NCBI GenBank assembly: GCA_038087015.1
Contig: JASBNA010000010.1
Coordinates: 620,001-684,000, forward strand
DNA from: Cerrena zonata
Taxonomy: Eukaryota; Basidiomycota; Agaricomycetes; Polyporales; Cerrenaceae
Reading direction: 5' to 3'
Length of the DNA stretch: 64,000 bases
Shown here in pieces: positions 1-11,000 of the stretch. Each line of letters starts with the position of its first letter. The stretch's first letter is position 1. Below the pieces are notes generated by a model. It saw only the letters and a program-made list of their open reading frames with translations, had not been told where the DNA came from and did no database searches. Position numbers and translations under genes: made by a program.

Positions 1-537
1 ATCGAAGGTGAAGAAGATGCATTGAAAGCATGGGCTACAGCTTATATTCCATCGGAGCCATACTTCAACAAGCTTCCCGACTCACTCGGATTCGACTATG
101 ACCACGATCCCAATCCTCATCTTATGTATGCACTCATCAATAAGGTCCTGAACCGCTCTCATGGCCACTTCGATCGTGATCCTAATGATTGGCTCCTGTT
201 TAATCTCACCAAATGCGAGTACATCTCCCGCTCCACCATAATTGATCTGCTAGACATCGACAAAAGGTCTCGATTGACTTACGGGGAGATACTGGTGATT
301 CGCATTTGCTGGTCTACTATGGGCCGAATGTATCGAGATGGCACCTATCGTGGAGATTGGGCAGGCGACAGGATCGAGATTACCACCATGGATAGACTGA
401 AGGATCGTGCTAAGTGGATTGATATCAGTGAACAGGTCGCAGAACATATCAAGACTATCTGGAAGGCGCAGTACGGAGAGAGGTGGAAAGAGGAGATGAA
501 AGAACGACCTGTCAAGAATCTAGCTTACTCTTCCTAG
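1..537 (+). CDS. F-box-like family protein, 3' part (5' end outside window)
   Basis: The reading frame is open from base 1 and stops at 535-537, so only the C-terminal part is present (178 codons plus stop). It carries the C-terminal signature shared by five other loci here: an LLFNLTKCEYI block, a TYGEILVIRICW block, then RGDWAGDRIEITTMDRLKD and a tail with WIDISEQVAEHIKTIWKAQYGE. Complete relatives at 20487-21720, 39871-41053 and 50629-51897 also have an N-terminal F-box-like segment, so this is probably the end of the same kind of gene. F-box proteins usually act as substrate adaptors of SCF ubiquitin ligases, but no substrate can be inferred and the F-box itself is not in view. It converges with the GH76 gene on the other strand. 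Confidence 0.7.
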   Translation: MEGEEDALKAWATAYIPSEPYFNKLPDSLGFDYDHDPNPHLMYALINKVLNRSHGHFDRDPNDWLLFNLTKCEYISRSTIIDLLDIDKRSRLTYGEILVIRICWSTMGRMYRDGTYRGDWAGDRIEITTMDRLKDRAKWIDISEQVAEHIKTIWKAQYGERWKEEMKERPVKNLAYSS

Positions 538-673
538 TGATCTACTACCCGCAGTGCTCGCAACGCGTGGTACAATGTTTCTTTCTGACTTGTGAATCAC
601 GTAACGCTAGGGCCATGGAGTCCTTATAGTCAATAAATATGTATACTCGTCTAGTCTGAGAATGCACAAATCA

Positions 674-3232
674 TTATACAAAAGGATCGTATCGAGGTGG
701 TGCAGTAGTCGCTGAACCGTCTACGCTTGGAGGAGGCAGATTAGCCACAGCTCGGTTTAAACGGTCGACCAGGTCTTCGATATTATCTGGATGGTTACTA
801 GCATCAGCAGACTGGAGGAGCTCTCTTTGAGACATTGGAGTTTGAATGGGGTTCATAGGATCTGCCTGAGAGGCCGGAGCTGATGATTCTTGTACTTCGT
901 CGCGCACTTTTGAAGAATTGTAATAATCTGTGGACAGAATCGTGAATACCTTGGCATTAAACAGAAGCAAGAAATTCTCAAATACCGATGATAGGGAGTG
1001 GTGGAGGGAATGGATTCACAGATTGGGAGATATAGTCAGATTCCTCCTGAATTTGTTGCTTATACCTGATCTCACGTCGGCGCCGGTAGCGGATGACGAG
1101 GATTACAACGCTTATTAGGACCACGAGAAGGACTCCACCCACTACTCCACCAATGATTGGTCCTAAGGAGTGGGAACGCGAATTAAGAGGGGAAGGCGAC
1201 GTGTTTAGTGGTCCGGGAGCACTTGACGACGGAATAGGTCTTCAAGGCAATATCGTCAACACTCACTGTCGAATAAAACTATATAGAAGTACTCACATCG
1301 GTGATGGATCGGCTGCTAGACCGATCGCAGCATTGAGAACATCAGCCGCAGCGAGCTGGCCCCATGGAAGCATGGAAGGAACAGGAGGGCCAGTCCAACT
1401 CTGAACATAGTAGTCTGTACCAGGATAGCGAGCATTGTTTAAGACGGCATTGTACTACGGAGTACTTTCAGCAAGGATTGACATTGAGGGGGGGGGACAC
1501 ATAAGAACTTACCTGGAGCATCAAATATGCCTTGATCAGATTGGCAATATCGGAGTTGGGTGGACTACGGGACCAGTGCTCGTACAGAGCTCGCACAAGC
1601 ATACCTGGAAGGATGAGAACGGAGAAAAAGGTCATATATAAAAGTATCATCACCTTTGTATGCAGTATTGAAATGCGAGTTATCTGATACGTCGACAGGG
1701 GCTAAAAGGTAACGTGGTGAGTACATGTACATGCACGATCTCCTGCTTGACTACTTTACCTAACGTGTCCGTAAGGATGCCATTGGAGTCCGACCACGAC
1801 GCCGACTTTATGGAACTTAAAGCGAGTTGATCTGCTCTAGAAGAGGAATCCGATTGAGAGAACATGTGGACGATGGTTACGGCACAAGCTCACGTTTGTA
1901 CCAGTGTCGAATTAGATGTTTTATTCGCAAAGACGCTCAATCCTTCGAGATATAATCCTGTGTTATAGGTCATCACAAGGGGATCGTTGTTTCCGCATGT
2001 CACAATGTCGAAGGCGTCGGCCACATAACCTCCGGTACTGTTGAAAAGATGGGAGGCAATGAAGTTGTACGTGATGACTGTTGCGTCGTGAAAGGTCTGG
2101 TTGTCAGTGATGTCGTATAAATACGCAGACAAACTAGAAAATAGCGTCAGCAAGGGAAGTGTATAGGTTTTACCAAACGATCATACGCCATGTAAGCCCT
2201 GTAAGCAATCAGTGTCTATTTGATTTACAACCATGTCGAGATGAGCACGCACCCTTCACCGCCAGCAATAATACCACTATCACCCTGATTTCCGGGATCT
2301 ATGCGCTTTAACGGAAGGTGTCATTATCATGGCTCCGAAGAGGTCGTCGATATTTATGCCTACCCAGAATACGCCACCAGAAATAGAACCTTCAAATAGT
2401 TCAGTATTTAGTTCGAGGGCCAGCTTGAGACTCTCAGCTTACTGCCATTACACTCAGATGGAAACGTGAAATTCTTTAATGGATGAGATCCTTTAGCAGC
2501 ATCCGCTTCGGAGATGACCCATGGAGTATAGGTCTCCCAGATTTGTATTGCGTACGCTAGGAAAGGTCGTTGTTGATACGCTCTGTACGCATAGACGGCC
2601 GTGAGACCCCACATCCTAAAGAGTTGAATATGTCAAAAATGTCATACACTACGGGTCCTTAGTAAGTTTACTCACATCGGATCATTGCTAAAGCCCTGTA
2701 GGGATGATATCAGGTCAGAAAGGCTATGCATCAATAATAACGGAAACATACACCCTGTCTGGATACACATCAATATCCCTATTGAATATGATCAGAAAAC
2801 ACTGTTGCTACTCACGCGGGAACAAGTGAAGATATGGCTCTTGAAAAACGGTCCGACGTCACATTATAGTTGCTTGTTTGACCATCGGGCACGATAGAAT
2901 CGTGGATGGCTGTAGCGGAGAGCATATTTGCATTCTGGCCAATCCCAAGACCTACGGACGTTAATTCCTTGCTTATCATAATAGGACGTTATTGGATCGC
3001 ACTAGGAATCTGGCCACTATTTCCATCATAGCTTGAACCGAGCGTGGTATAAAACTGTTTGGCCAATTGAACCCTAGAATCTCGACTGAGGGAAGATGTA
3101 GTGTTCTGCAGAAAAATGTAAGATCTTGGACATAGAAAGCCGATTGACGATACTCACAAGCCATTGTGTAGGAATGGAGTAGTCTTGCGCAAAGACTAGG
3201 GTCACTAAAACACTCAAGACCAAGTAGATCAT
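674..3232 (-). CDS. GH76-family protein with signal peptide and C-terminal membrane anchor
   Basis: This is a multi-exon gene (about ten exons) read right to left. Exon 1 encodes a hydrophobic signal peptide (MIYLVLSVLVTLVFAQD). Later exons match the fungal GH76 (alpha-1,6-mannanase-like) pattern: MWGLTAVYAYRAYQQRPFLAYA near 2560, LSAYLYDITDNQTFHDA near 2100, NTGLYLEGLSVFA near 1940, GMLVRALYEHWSRS near 1570 and TDYYVQSWTGPPVPSMLPWG near 1370. After the domain come a Ser/Pro linker, one membrane span near 1080-1130 (GGVLLVVLISVVILVI), a basic stop-transfer RYRRRR and a cytoplasmic tail ending PPRYDPFV. GH76 proteins cut or re-link mannan in cell-wall assembly; the anchor suggests a wall-facing surface enzyme with a cytosolic tail. 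Each frame change falls at a plausible GT-AG intron, so it looks intact. An in-frame ATG at 3274 is an alternative start. I could not place the catalytic aspartates with certainty. Confidence 0.8.
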
Positions 3233-3369
3233 GAGAGAGGAGGGTAGAATGGGAGAGGAGTGCGTCTGATCCATGATGGGTCGACATCATTTCTGTGTCC
3301 ACGGTTGCGACACAACCTTCACCAACTTACACACGGTATTTGAAAGATAGAGATTGCTTTATAGTTTAA

Positions 3370-3786
3370 TTAATAAGCATCCCGGTGATGGGTGGGATTC
3401 ACGATAGTGTACTTGAATATTCCTTTGGGACCTGCAGAGGACCCGTCGGAGGAATGTAGATGTAATAAAAAGTCCACAAACCGAGAGTCGAGTAGGTATG
3501 CAAGGCCCTTAGAGTTGCTGCAGGAGTCCGGTCCGGCGAATAAGTAGGAGGATTTACCGCGCCGCCCAATATTAGGCAGTGTCTCGTTGACAGTTTCGTG
3601 ATAGAGCGATGCAGTAACTGTCAATAAAGCGGTCTTGAAGGCGAGGTCATTGAATATAAGTAGTGATCCAGGCCCTTCTTGATCCTTTAGAACGATGTGA
3701 CTATGCGAGCTAAGGCATCTAAAACGGGGGCGTTCATGTGCGAAGGTTATGACTACTAGTTTTGAGTTCATTTCCAGGACAATCAT
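3370..3786 (-). CDS. hypothetical protein, doubtful
   Basis: An open frame of 138 codons with Ser/Leu-rich content (HIVLKDQEGPGSLLIFNDLA, then RGKSSYLFAGPDSCSNS). A possible upstream exon near 3830-3890 could join through an intron with a GTAGAA donor, but the junction is not convincing. I recognise no domain. It lies between the divergent 5' end of the GH76 gene and the region upstream of the interrupted kinase-like gene. It may be a real small gene, part of a decayed gene, or a chance frame. Confidence 0.25.
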   Translation of the reverse strand: MIVLEMNSKLVVITFAHERPRFRCLSSHSHIVLKDQEGPGSLLIFNDLAFKTALLTVTASLYHETVNETLPNIGRRGKSSYLFAGPDSCSNSKGLAYLLDSRFVDFLLHLHSSDGSSAGPKGIFKYTIVNPTHHRDAY

Positions 3787-4397
3787 ACGCCGGATATTAT
3801 ACCAGTGATGCAGTTCTACACAATAGCTATTTTGCGGCCACTATTGAAACCAACAGGTTTCTTGATGACGATGTCTCTTGATCCAACAAGCGAATCAGAG
3901 GTAGACCGGGAGTACCGCTGGACTCAACTTACGAGTATTGAATCTCTGGATGTGAATAAACCCCCTCTATCCTTTTACCATAGGTATCCGATGGTCAGAT
4001 GTCATGTCATGGAGAGTTGTGTTGTCTAGTAGTAGAGAACTATAGAATAGAGTACGAAGAGGGTAGAACTTGCGAACTGAGTCCTGGAGACGCCAAGCTT
4101 AGTCATCACCCGCACGTTCAGCATTGGCGAACAAATCTGAATGTTAGTTTACATTTTATTTTCTATTCTTCAGATCTTCAGATTCCGAGTCGCGGCCTCC
4201 GAACGTCCAATCATCTGCGCAACACCAAGTGTACTCCTCTGCACCACACGTTCTTGGTATCATTTCGTATCTGGGAGTATTGTCAAGAAGACGATACACA
4301 TTTGTATTTGGAGGTCATCTGTAAGGAAGTGTGCACCTGTGACGATGCTAAGGTTGTGGGGGGTCTTGTTTCCACTTGACACTGCAACACCTAAACC
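3787..4397. other. no clear gene; former upstream region of kinase-like copy 1
   Basis: Only short frames in all directions. The last 100 bases before 4398 resemble the sequence upstream of the paralogous starts at 32482 and 37819 (for example a shared GTGACGATGCTAAGG-like stretch). This identifies it as the original 5' flank of the gene now cut by the Copia element. Confidence 0.5.
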
Positions 4398-4422
4398 ATG
4401 CCATATGTCGAGACGCTGTTTT
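4398..4422 (+). pseudogene. severed 5' end of kinase-like copy 1
   Basis: Eight codons, MPYVETLF, identical to the first eight codons of the paralogues starting at 32482 and 37819. The Copia LTR begins right after it at 4423. The paralogues continue SHEVLLQPIPP; in this locus that continuation lies 13.6 kb away at 18071, after the element. The last five bases, GTTTT (4418-4422), are the target-site duplication repeated at 18071-18075. Confidence 0.8.
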
Positions 4423-5059
4423 TGTTGGAATACCAATCCGTGCGTAGCCACCGGACGTCCAAAGCGGACGCTTTTGCACAGCCGCCATCCGGACGCTTTT
4501 TGCACAGCCACCATCCGGATGCTTCCCATCCGACTGCTTACCATCCGGATAGTCCAGTACCATCCGTATTCAACATCCGCTTCCCTCTAGTATAGTTTCC
4601 TTATCCGGTCACTTGTGATCATTCCCTCCCGTCTCATATTGTCCATCACTCGTACCTTTTCCTGTGTTGTTTATATGTTCTTCCTATCCTTTTGGTCTCC
4701 AGCACGAGTTGCTCCCTTTACGCCATTGGCCTTTCTTCCGCTTGGCTTATTATGACTTTGATTCCATCCGCGTGTTTACTTCCGAACTTCCGGTAGTGTA
4801 GATACTTTATATCTTGTTGTCTTTTCGTCTTCCTCCCCTCAGACGTTTTCCGTGCTTTCCGCGCACCGTGTCTGAGGTGAGATCTCTTAGACTTACGTTT
4901 CCCGACTCTTTCTAACTTGTAGTAGTACAACTCTTTTGTGTCTATCTACAGGTAAATACTATCAGACGTTTTCCGTGCTTTCCGCGCACCGTGTCTGAGT
5001 ACAACTCTTTTGTGTCTATCTACAGACTTCTATGTGCGCGCCAGTGTCTCATTTCTACA
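4423..5059 (+). repeat. Copia 5' LTR (637 bp)
   Basis: Starts TGTTGGAATACC and ends TTTCTACA. The first 150 bases hold many CATCCGG/CCATCCG words. The 3' part has an internal duplication: a 37-base block at 4840-4876 recurs at 4963-4999, and a 27-base block at 4925-4951 recurs at 4999-5025. The 37-mer begins CAGAC and ends GTCTGAG, so it can form a small stem. No classical tRNA-complementary primer site is evident in the bases just after the LTR. Confidence 0.95.
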
Positions 5060-5089
5060 GGTTATTGGGCCCCCCGCTTTAACTCTGCC

Positions 5090-8000
5090 ATGTCATCTAC
5101 TTCTGTCTCTACCGATACTCTTCCTTCCAATGTTCCGAAGCTTGAAACAAATGGCTCTAACTGGGCAATCTTCCAGACCCGGTTCAAGCTTGCTATGAGT
5201 GCGAAGGAGAAGTGGGGACATTTTGATGCTACTACTCCCCGTCCTGTGTTCCTAGGTACTACCTGTTACAACGAACGTACACTTTTTCTTTTCTTTTCCT
5301 TTTCCTTTCCCTTACTTGTACTTGTGACTCAGTAACCACATGGCCCGGTAGCACATGAACGATCACCAGACTAGCTTACCTATCAATTCTCCCACATGAC
5401 ATCATCTGCTCCATGATGATGTCATAACTGACGTCATTATGACATCATCCTAGTCTAGACCATTCTATTCTCTCGCGTAGTACAGCCACGGTCCCTAGTA
5501 TATAAACCCAGTAGCTCTAGCTTGTATTCCTTAACCTGACCTAGGCAATCTACCCTTTCTTACCCTGTTTAACTTGCACCTGCGTGAAAGGGCTTCGCCC
5601 GTAACAAAAGGTCAGGTTGCTCTTACCATCGCTATCGTCCCACACGTTAGCGACAGAACTCTGAACCCAGAAACCTCGAAACCTGAACCCTGAAACTCTG
5701 TCTATGACATCTCTCCTCGAACTCCTTGTAACACTTCTCTTCCTTGCCCAAGTTACCCTTGCCTACATCGTATACCGATACTTCCAGCACATCGAAAACG
5801 TTGTCACTGTTACCTACCAGAACGTCTACGCCATCAGCACTGAAATCCGAGAACACCACCACTACTGGGACTACGAACGAGACGAACTTCTCCAGCGAGT
5901 AGAAGACCTCCAGAACATTGACCGACAACTTAACAACTTCGCCCAACGCCTTCGACAGAACCCAGAACCAACCCGTCCACAAGTCAAGCAAGAACGAAAC
6001 CCCACCCCAGGACCCTCTCGTTGCCGACACTAAATTCCTATAAACATGTTAGTCAGCCCAAAAGGCAAACACGGATAGTTGTACACGCGTTAGCCAGTCG
6101 AGAGACAAACGCGGATAGTTCCCAGGAAGTCGATAACGCTTGGCGATCCCAGGTGCTCGAGTCTTCTTTGGAGAAGTGTCTTCCTCGCAGCACTGAGCAG
6201 AAAACCTCAGCTGTCTCGCACAACTGCTTGCAGTTGGGACACTTTTAGTACATAGTGGCCAATAGAAATTTTAGCAATCCTCCACACGGGTCTGTCTTTG
6301 CCAACGGTCTTTACCGGCTAGACGACCGAACTCTCACCTTTGAACGTGTCTGGCGATTCGCTGACAGTTCCCAAGAGTCTGTTCCCACAAACAGATTCCA
6401 CGATCCCAGCCTCACCCACAACGTCTCCGAAACAGTCCCACCACCGCGGTCACGAGTTGCAACATCAACTGGACACCGCTTCCTTCACAAGCGACTCATC
6501 GAATTCAACAGTCAGAACGGTACCTGGGAATACACTAGTAATTCCTCCGGGCAACCTCTCGAAAACCGTTACGCCGTTCCTGACAGTGAGTGGGCAGATT
6601 CAGGTGCACAGGCATCCAGCTCAGGTACTTCCTCCACACCGACACCACCCATACCCTCGTCGCAACCCAGACCAACAACTCCGCTACCCAGACCACAGAC
6701 GCCTCCCAGACCGAAGACTCCACCACCACGCAGCCGAACTCCAGTCCAGAATACCCCAACTCAAAGCATTCCACCGCCGAACCCCCAATCCCAACCCTCT
6801 TCATCCATCCCTACCACCCAAACCAATATGTCGACTAACGCCAAAATCGAACTCAAAACCAAGTTTGATGGGAATGCCAATCGTGTCCGAGAAATCACAA
6901 AACACTGTGACTGGAAGTTTGCCCTCGACCCCACAACATTCGACACCAACTTCAAAAAGTCCATCTACCTCCTTTCATGTTGTGAAGGAGGAACGGCAGG
7001 ACCCTGGGCAGTCGAATACAGTGACACCTTGGACAAAGCAAGCACGGCCACAGGAGCCAAGGTGGAAGATGTGTTTGACTGGAACAAAGTCAAGAAAGCA
7101 TTCATCGACTACTTCTCACCCGTTTCCCAAGTCTCTTCCGCAATCTCCGCAATGAGAATACTGAAGCAGACGGGAACAGTAAAGGAGTACGTCGCAGCCT
7201 TTCGACCACTTCGAGAACAGTCAAACATCACGGAAGTTGCAGTTCTCCGAGATTATTTCTTGGATGGGCTCAAAGATGGATTGGCTTACAAGATCATCTC
7301 AATTGACCCTGCGACGATCAAGACCTTCGAAGATCTTTATGGAGCAGCAGAAAGGTTGGACGAAGTATACCAATCCCGACCCAAGAAGGAGCAACCCTCG
7401 AAGACCACTTATCGACCCCCGGTGAGATACCAAAGCCGTGGAGGGAGATCTTTTGGTCGATTCAAGACAATTCGCCGACTTACCGATAACGAACGAGAGA
7501 AGATGATGAAAGAAGGAAGATGTTTCAGGTGCCGACAGGTAGGGCACATGGCTAGGGAATGTCCTAATGGAGACTCAAACCACTCCCACGTACGACAAGT
7601 AGATACCAACACTCCTGCTGACAAAGTCAGAGCCATCATCAATGGCCTGGACGATGAGGCAAAGAAGGAAGCCATAGAGTCTTTGGAGAACCAGGGTTTT
7701 TGAACCGGCGAACTGTCTCAACGTCAGTCTCGCTAGGAATAACGATCTCGCATGTACTTGTAGCAGAATTAAACGGACAGTCAATGAATATCCCGTTATC
7801 TATTATGCAGCGAGCGAAAACCGTTGAACCAAAAGCCCTCATTGACAGTGGAGCTGGAGGAGTCTTTATCGATGCCAATTATGTTGCAAAGCATCAACTT
7901 CAGACCACAAAACTGCTAACTCCAATACCAGTCTTCAATGTCGATGGAACCCCTAATGTCAGAGGATATATTACCGAATGCGTATGGGCCAGTACAAAGT

Positions 8001-11000
8001 TAGGAGACAACAATCACCTAATTAAGTACCTAGTCACCTCCCTTGGGGACCAAGACGTAATTCTGGGACTCTCATGGCTTCGGCAGTACAATCCGAAGAT
8101 TGACTGGATCAAAGGAACTGTTGAATTCAGCAAGACAAGGCTCTATACTCTCACCAGCCGTCTCCGACGAATCTTCCAACTGGAATCGCAACTGCTCCCT
8201 AGCTGTGGTCAAGTACGGAAGGTTACATGTGAAACGGTGGATGACGATGAAGAAGGAAGGTCCGACGTTTCCCCCAAGGAATCCTCGGGGATAATAGAAG
8301 AAGTATCCCAGGAGATTGATGAAGCACAGCCTGACTCGGAATCCATGGTGGTAGAAGAAGAAGTACCACAGGAGAACGAAGAACAATTTCAGGAACCAAC
8401 GGTGGAAGAAAGACTAAAGGCGTTACAACCTCAAGAACTTCTTATCTCATACATCCAAGGGGAATCTACTTGTCATGTTTGGATAAAAGAGGACGACCCA
8501 TTAACCATAGAAACCGAGTCTGAAACACCTCGGCACTACGGACCACGGATAGGACGCATCACGCGCACCATGCATGGGATGAGATATACCTATGGATGTG
8601 ATGCTTGGATCCGTGCAAAGGTCAACCCGGCAATGGCAATGGCACAGGAAGCTTCCAAGAAGGAGATGGCAAAACCGCTCGAAGAAATGATTCCTAAAGA
8701 CTATCACGAGTTCTTAGATGTCTTTGAGAAAAAGAAAGCGGAAAGGTTTCCAGAGTCACGTCCTTATGATCATGCCATCAACTTGAAGCCTGACTTCCAG
8801 CCAAGGAATTTCAAAATTTACCTGCTATCCCCTCTCGAACAAACCAAGCTAGATGAGTTCTTAGATGAAAACCTTCGGAAAGGATATATTCGTCCCTCTC
8901 AATCGCCGATGGCAAGTCCCTTCTTTTTCGTAGGAAAAAAGGATGGTTCATTACGTCCTTGCCAAGACTACCGGTATCTCAATGAAGGAACTATCAAGGA
9001 TGCGTATCCCTTACCACTAATCAGTGAATTATTGGACAAGTTGACAGGGGCTACCATCTTTTCAAAACTAGACCTTCGAAGCGGATACAACAATGTCCGC
9101 ATCAAAGATGGAGATCAATGGAAAGCGGCATTCAAAACCAACAGAGGACTATTTGAACCCACGGTCATGTTTTTTGGACTATGTAATTCCCCTGCTACAT
9201 TCCAACACATGATGAACGACCTGTTTCGAGACATGTTGGATGAAGGATGGCTTGTCATTTACATGGATGACATGCTGGTCTTTTCAAAAGACAAGGAAAC
9301 ACACCGACGACGGATTCAACGCATCCTACAAAGGCTACGGGAGAACGATTTGTTTTTAAAGGCGGAGAAATGTGTCTTTGATGCAACAGAAGTAGAATTT
9401 TTAGGCCTTATTGTCAAACCAGGTGAACTGCATATGGACCCAGTCAAATTGGAAGGAATCCGAACTTGGCCACAACCGGAAACGGTCAAGCAAGTACGAT
9501 CCTTCCTAGGATTTGGAAACTTCTATCGTAAATTCATTCGACATTATGCAGAGCTCGCACGCCCACTGCATGACCTTACCAAGAAGGATGTCACATGGTC
9601 ATGGACGGAAGAATGCCAGAAAGCATTCGACACGTTGAAAGCGAAATTTTCCTCGGCACCAGTTCTCAGTATTCCGGATCCCACCAAACCATTTGTATTG
9701 GAAACAGATGCCAGCAAATTTGCCACAGGTGCTGTTCTTCGGCAACGGGACATGAACGGAGATTGGCACCCATGCGGATTCCTATCACAAAGTTTTTCTC
9801 CCGCAGAGAAGAACTATGAAATCTATGATAGAGAACTACTTAGTATCATTCGTGGGCTAACCGCATGGAGGCACTATTTCGAAGGATCTTCACACAAGCT
9901 GGTTATTTGCAGCGACCATCAGAACCTCACATACTTCCACATGCCGCAACGGCTAACACCACGACAGCGACGATGGCATCTATTCCTATCACGGTTTGAC
10001 TACATCCTGAAACATGTACCAGGAAGCCAAATGGTTATCTCAGACACAATGTCCAGAAACCCCCTCTACGACGACGACAGTAGCGAAGACACGTTCCAGG
10101 TATTACTTCCAGATGCACTATTTGTACGAAGGGTGGATACAACTCTGAAAGAACAAATACTCTCTTCCACAATGATGGATCCTATTGTGCGAGATGCAAT
10201 AGAAGCCCTGAAGTCAAATGGTACGACCGGAATGAAAGCGGATCTTCACGACTGGGAAATCGAAGATGGCCTTATCACCTTCAAAGGACGAACATATGTC
10301 CCTCAAAATGAAGGCCTTCGCAGGCGTATTGTTCATGACCACCATGACCTACCTGTTATGGGACACCCAGGCATATTCAAAACGAAGGAGCTGGTTTCTA
10401 GGGATTATTGGTGGCCTGGTCTACATTCCTTTGTAACAAACTATGTTTTAGGGTGCAGTATCTGTCAACAGAATAAGGTCAACACTCACCCTACAGTACC
10501 ACCGATTCATCCAATTCCCACAAAGTCAAATAGACCATTCGCAGACTGTTCCACCGACTTCATCACAGATCTCCCACTGTCTCATGGATACGATTCTATC
10601 ATGGTCGTGGTAGACCATGGCCTTTCGAAGGGGGCAATTTTCACACCCTGCACAAAGAAGATCGATGCATTAGGAACAGCGGAGGCATTACACCAACACG
10701 TGTATAAAAGATTTGGGCTAATGGATTCTCTAATATCGGACCGAGGACCCCAATTCGCTTCTCATGCGTTCAAGGAGCTATTACGCATCATTGGAACGAA
10801 ATCCAAACTTAGCACCGCCTATCACCCGCAAACAGATGGAGAAACGGAACGGACCAATCAGGAATTGGAAGGATACCTCAGGATCTTCTGTGGCAATAAC
10901 CCAGAACAATGGTCGACCCTCCTGGCAGATGCCGAGTTTGTTCATAATAACCGCATCCACGAATCAAGAGGAATGTCACCATTTTACATCATGATGGGAT

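Larger units (their letters stand above)
5264..5606 (+). repeat. Gypsy 5' LTR (343 bp)
   Basis: Starts TGTTACAACG and ends CGTAACA. It contains a pyrimidine tract near the start, a cluster of palindromic ATGACATCATC-type words around a perfect TGACGTCA at 5429-5436, a TATATAAA box at 5499-5506, and a short GGGC-TTC-GCCC hairpin at about 5591-5601, near the end. Confidence 0.96.

Noticed and set aside
4141..4930. Several overlapping frames on both strands near the Copia 5' LTR, and the same near 17139-17941
   Set aside because: They lie in LTR repeats, are duplicated at both ends of the element and have no family resemblance.
5060..5075. tRNA-type primer-binding site after the Copia 5' LTR
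   Set aside because: The bases after the LTR contain TGGGC but do not match a tRNA 3' end that I can recognise, so no site was annotated.
6340..7155. 271-codon plus-strand ORF overlapping gag
   Set aside because: It is the shadow of the Pro-rich gag linker in another frame; the zinc-knuckle frame is the real one.
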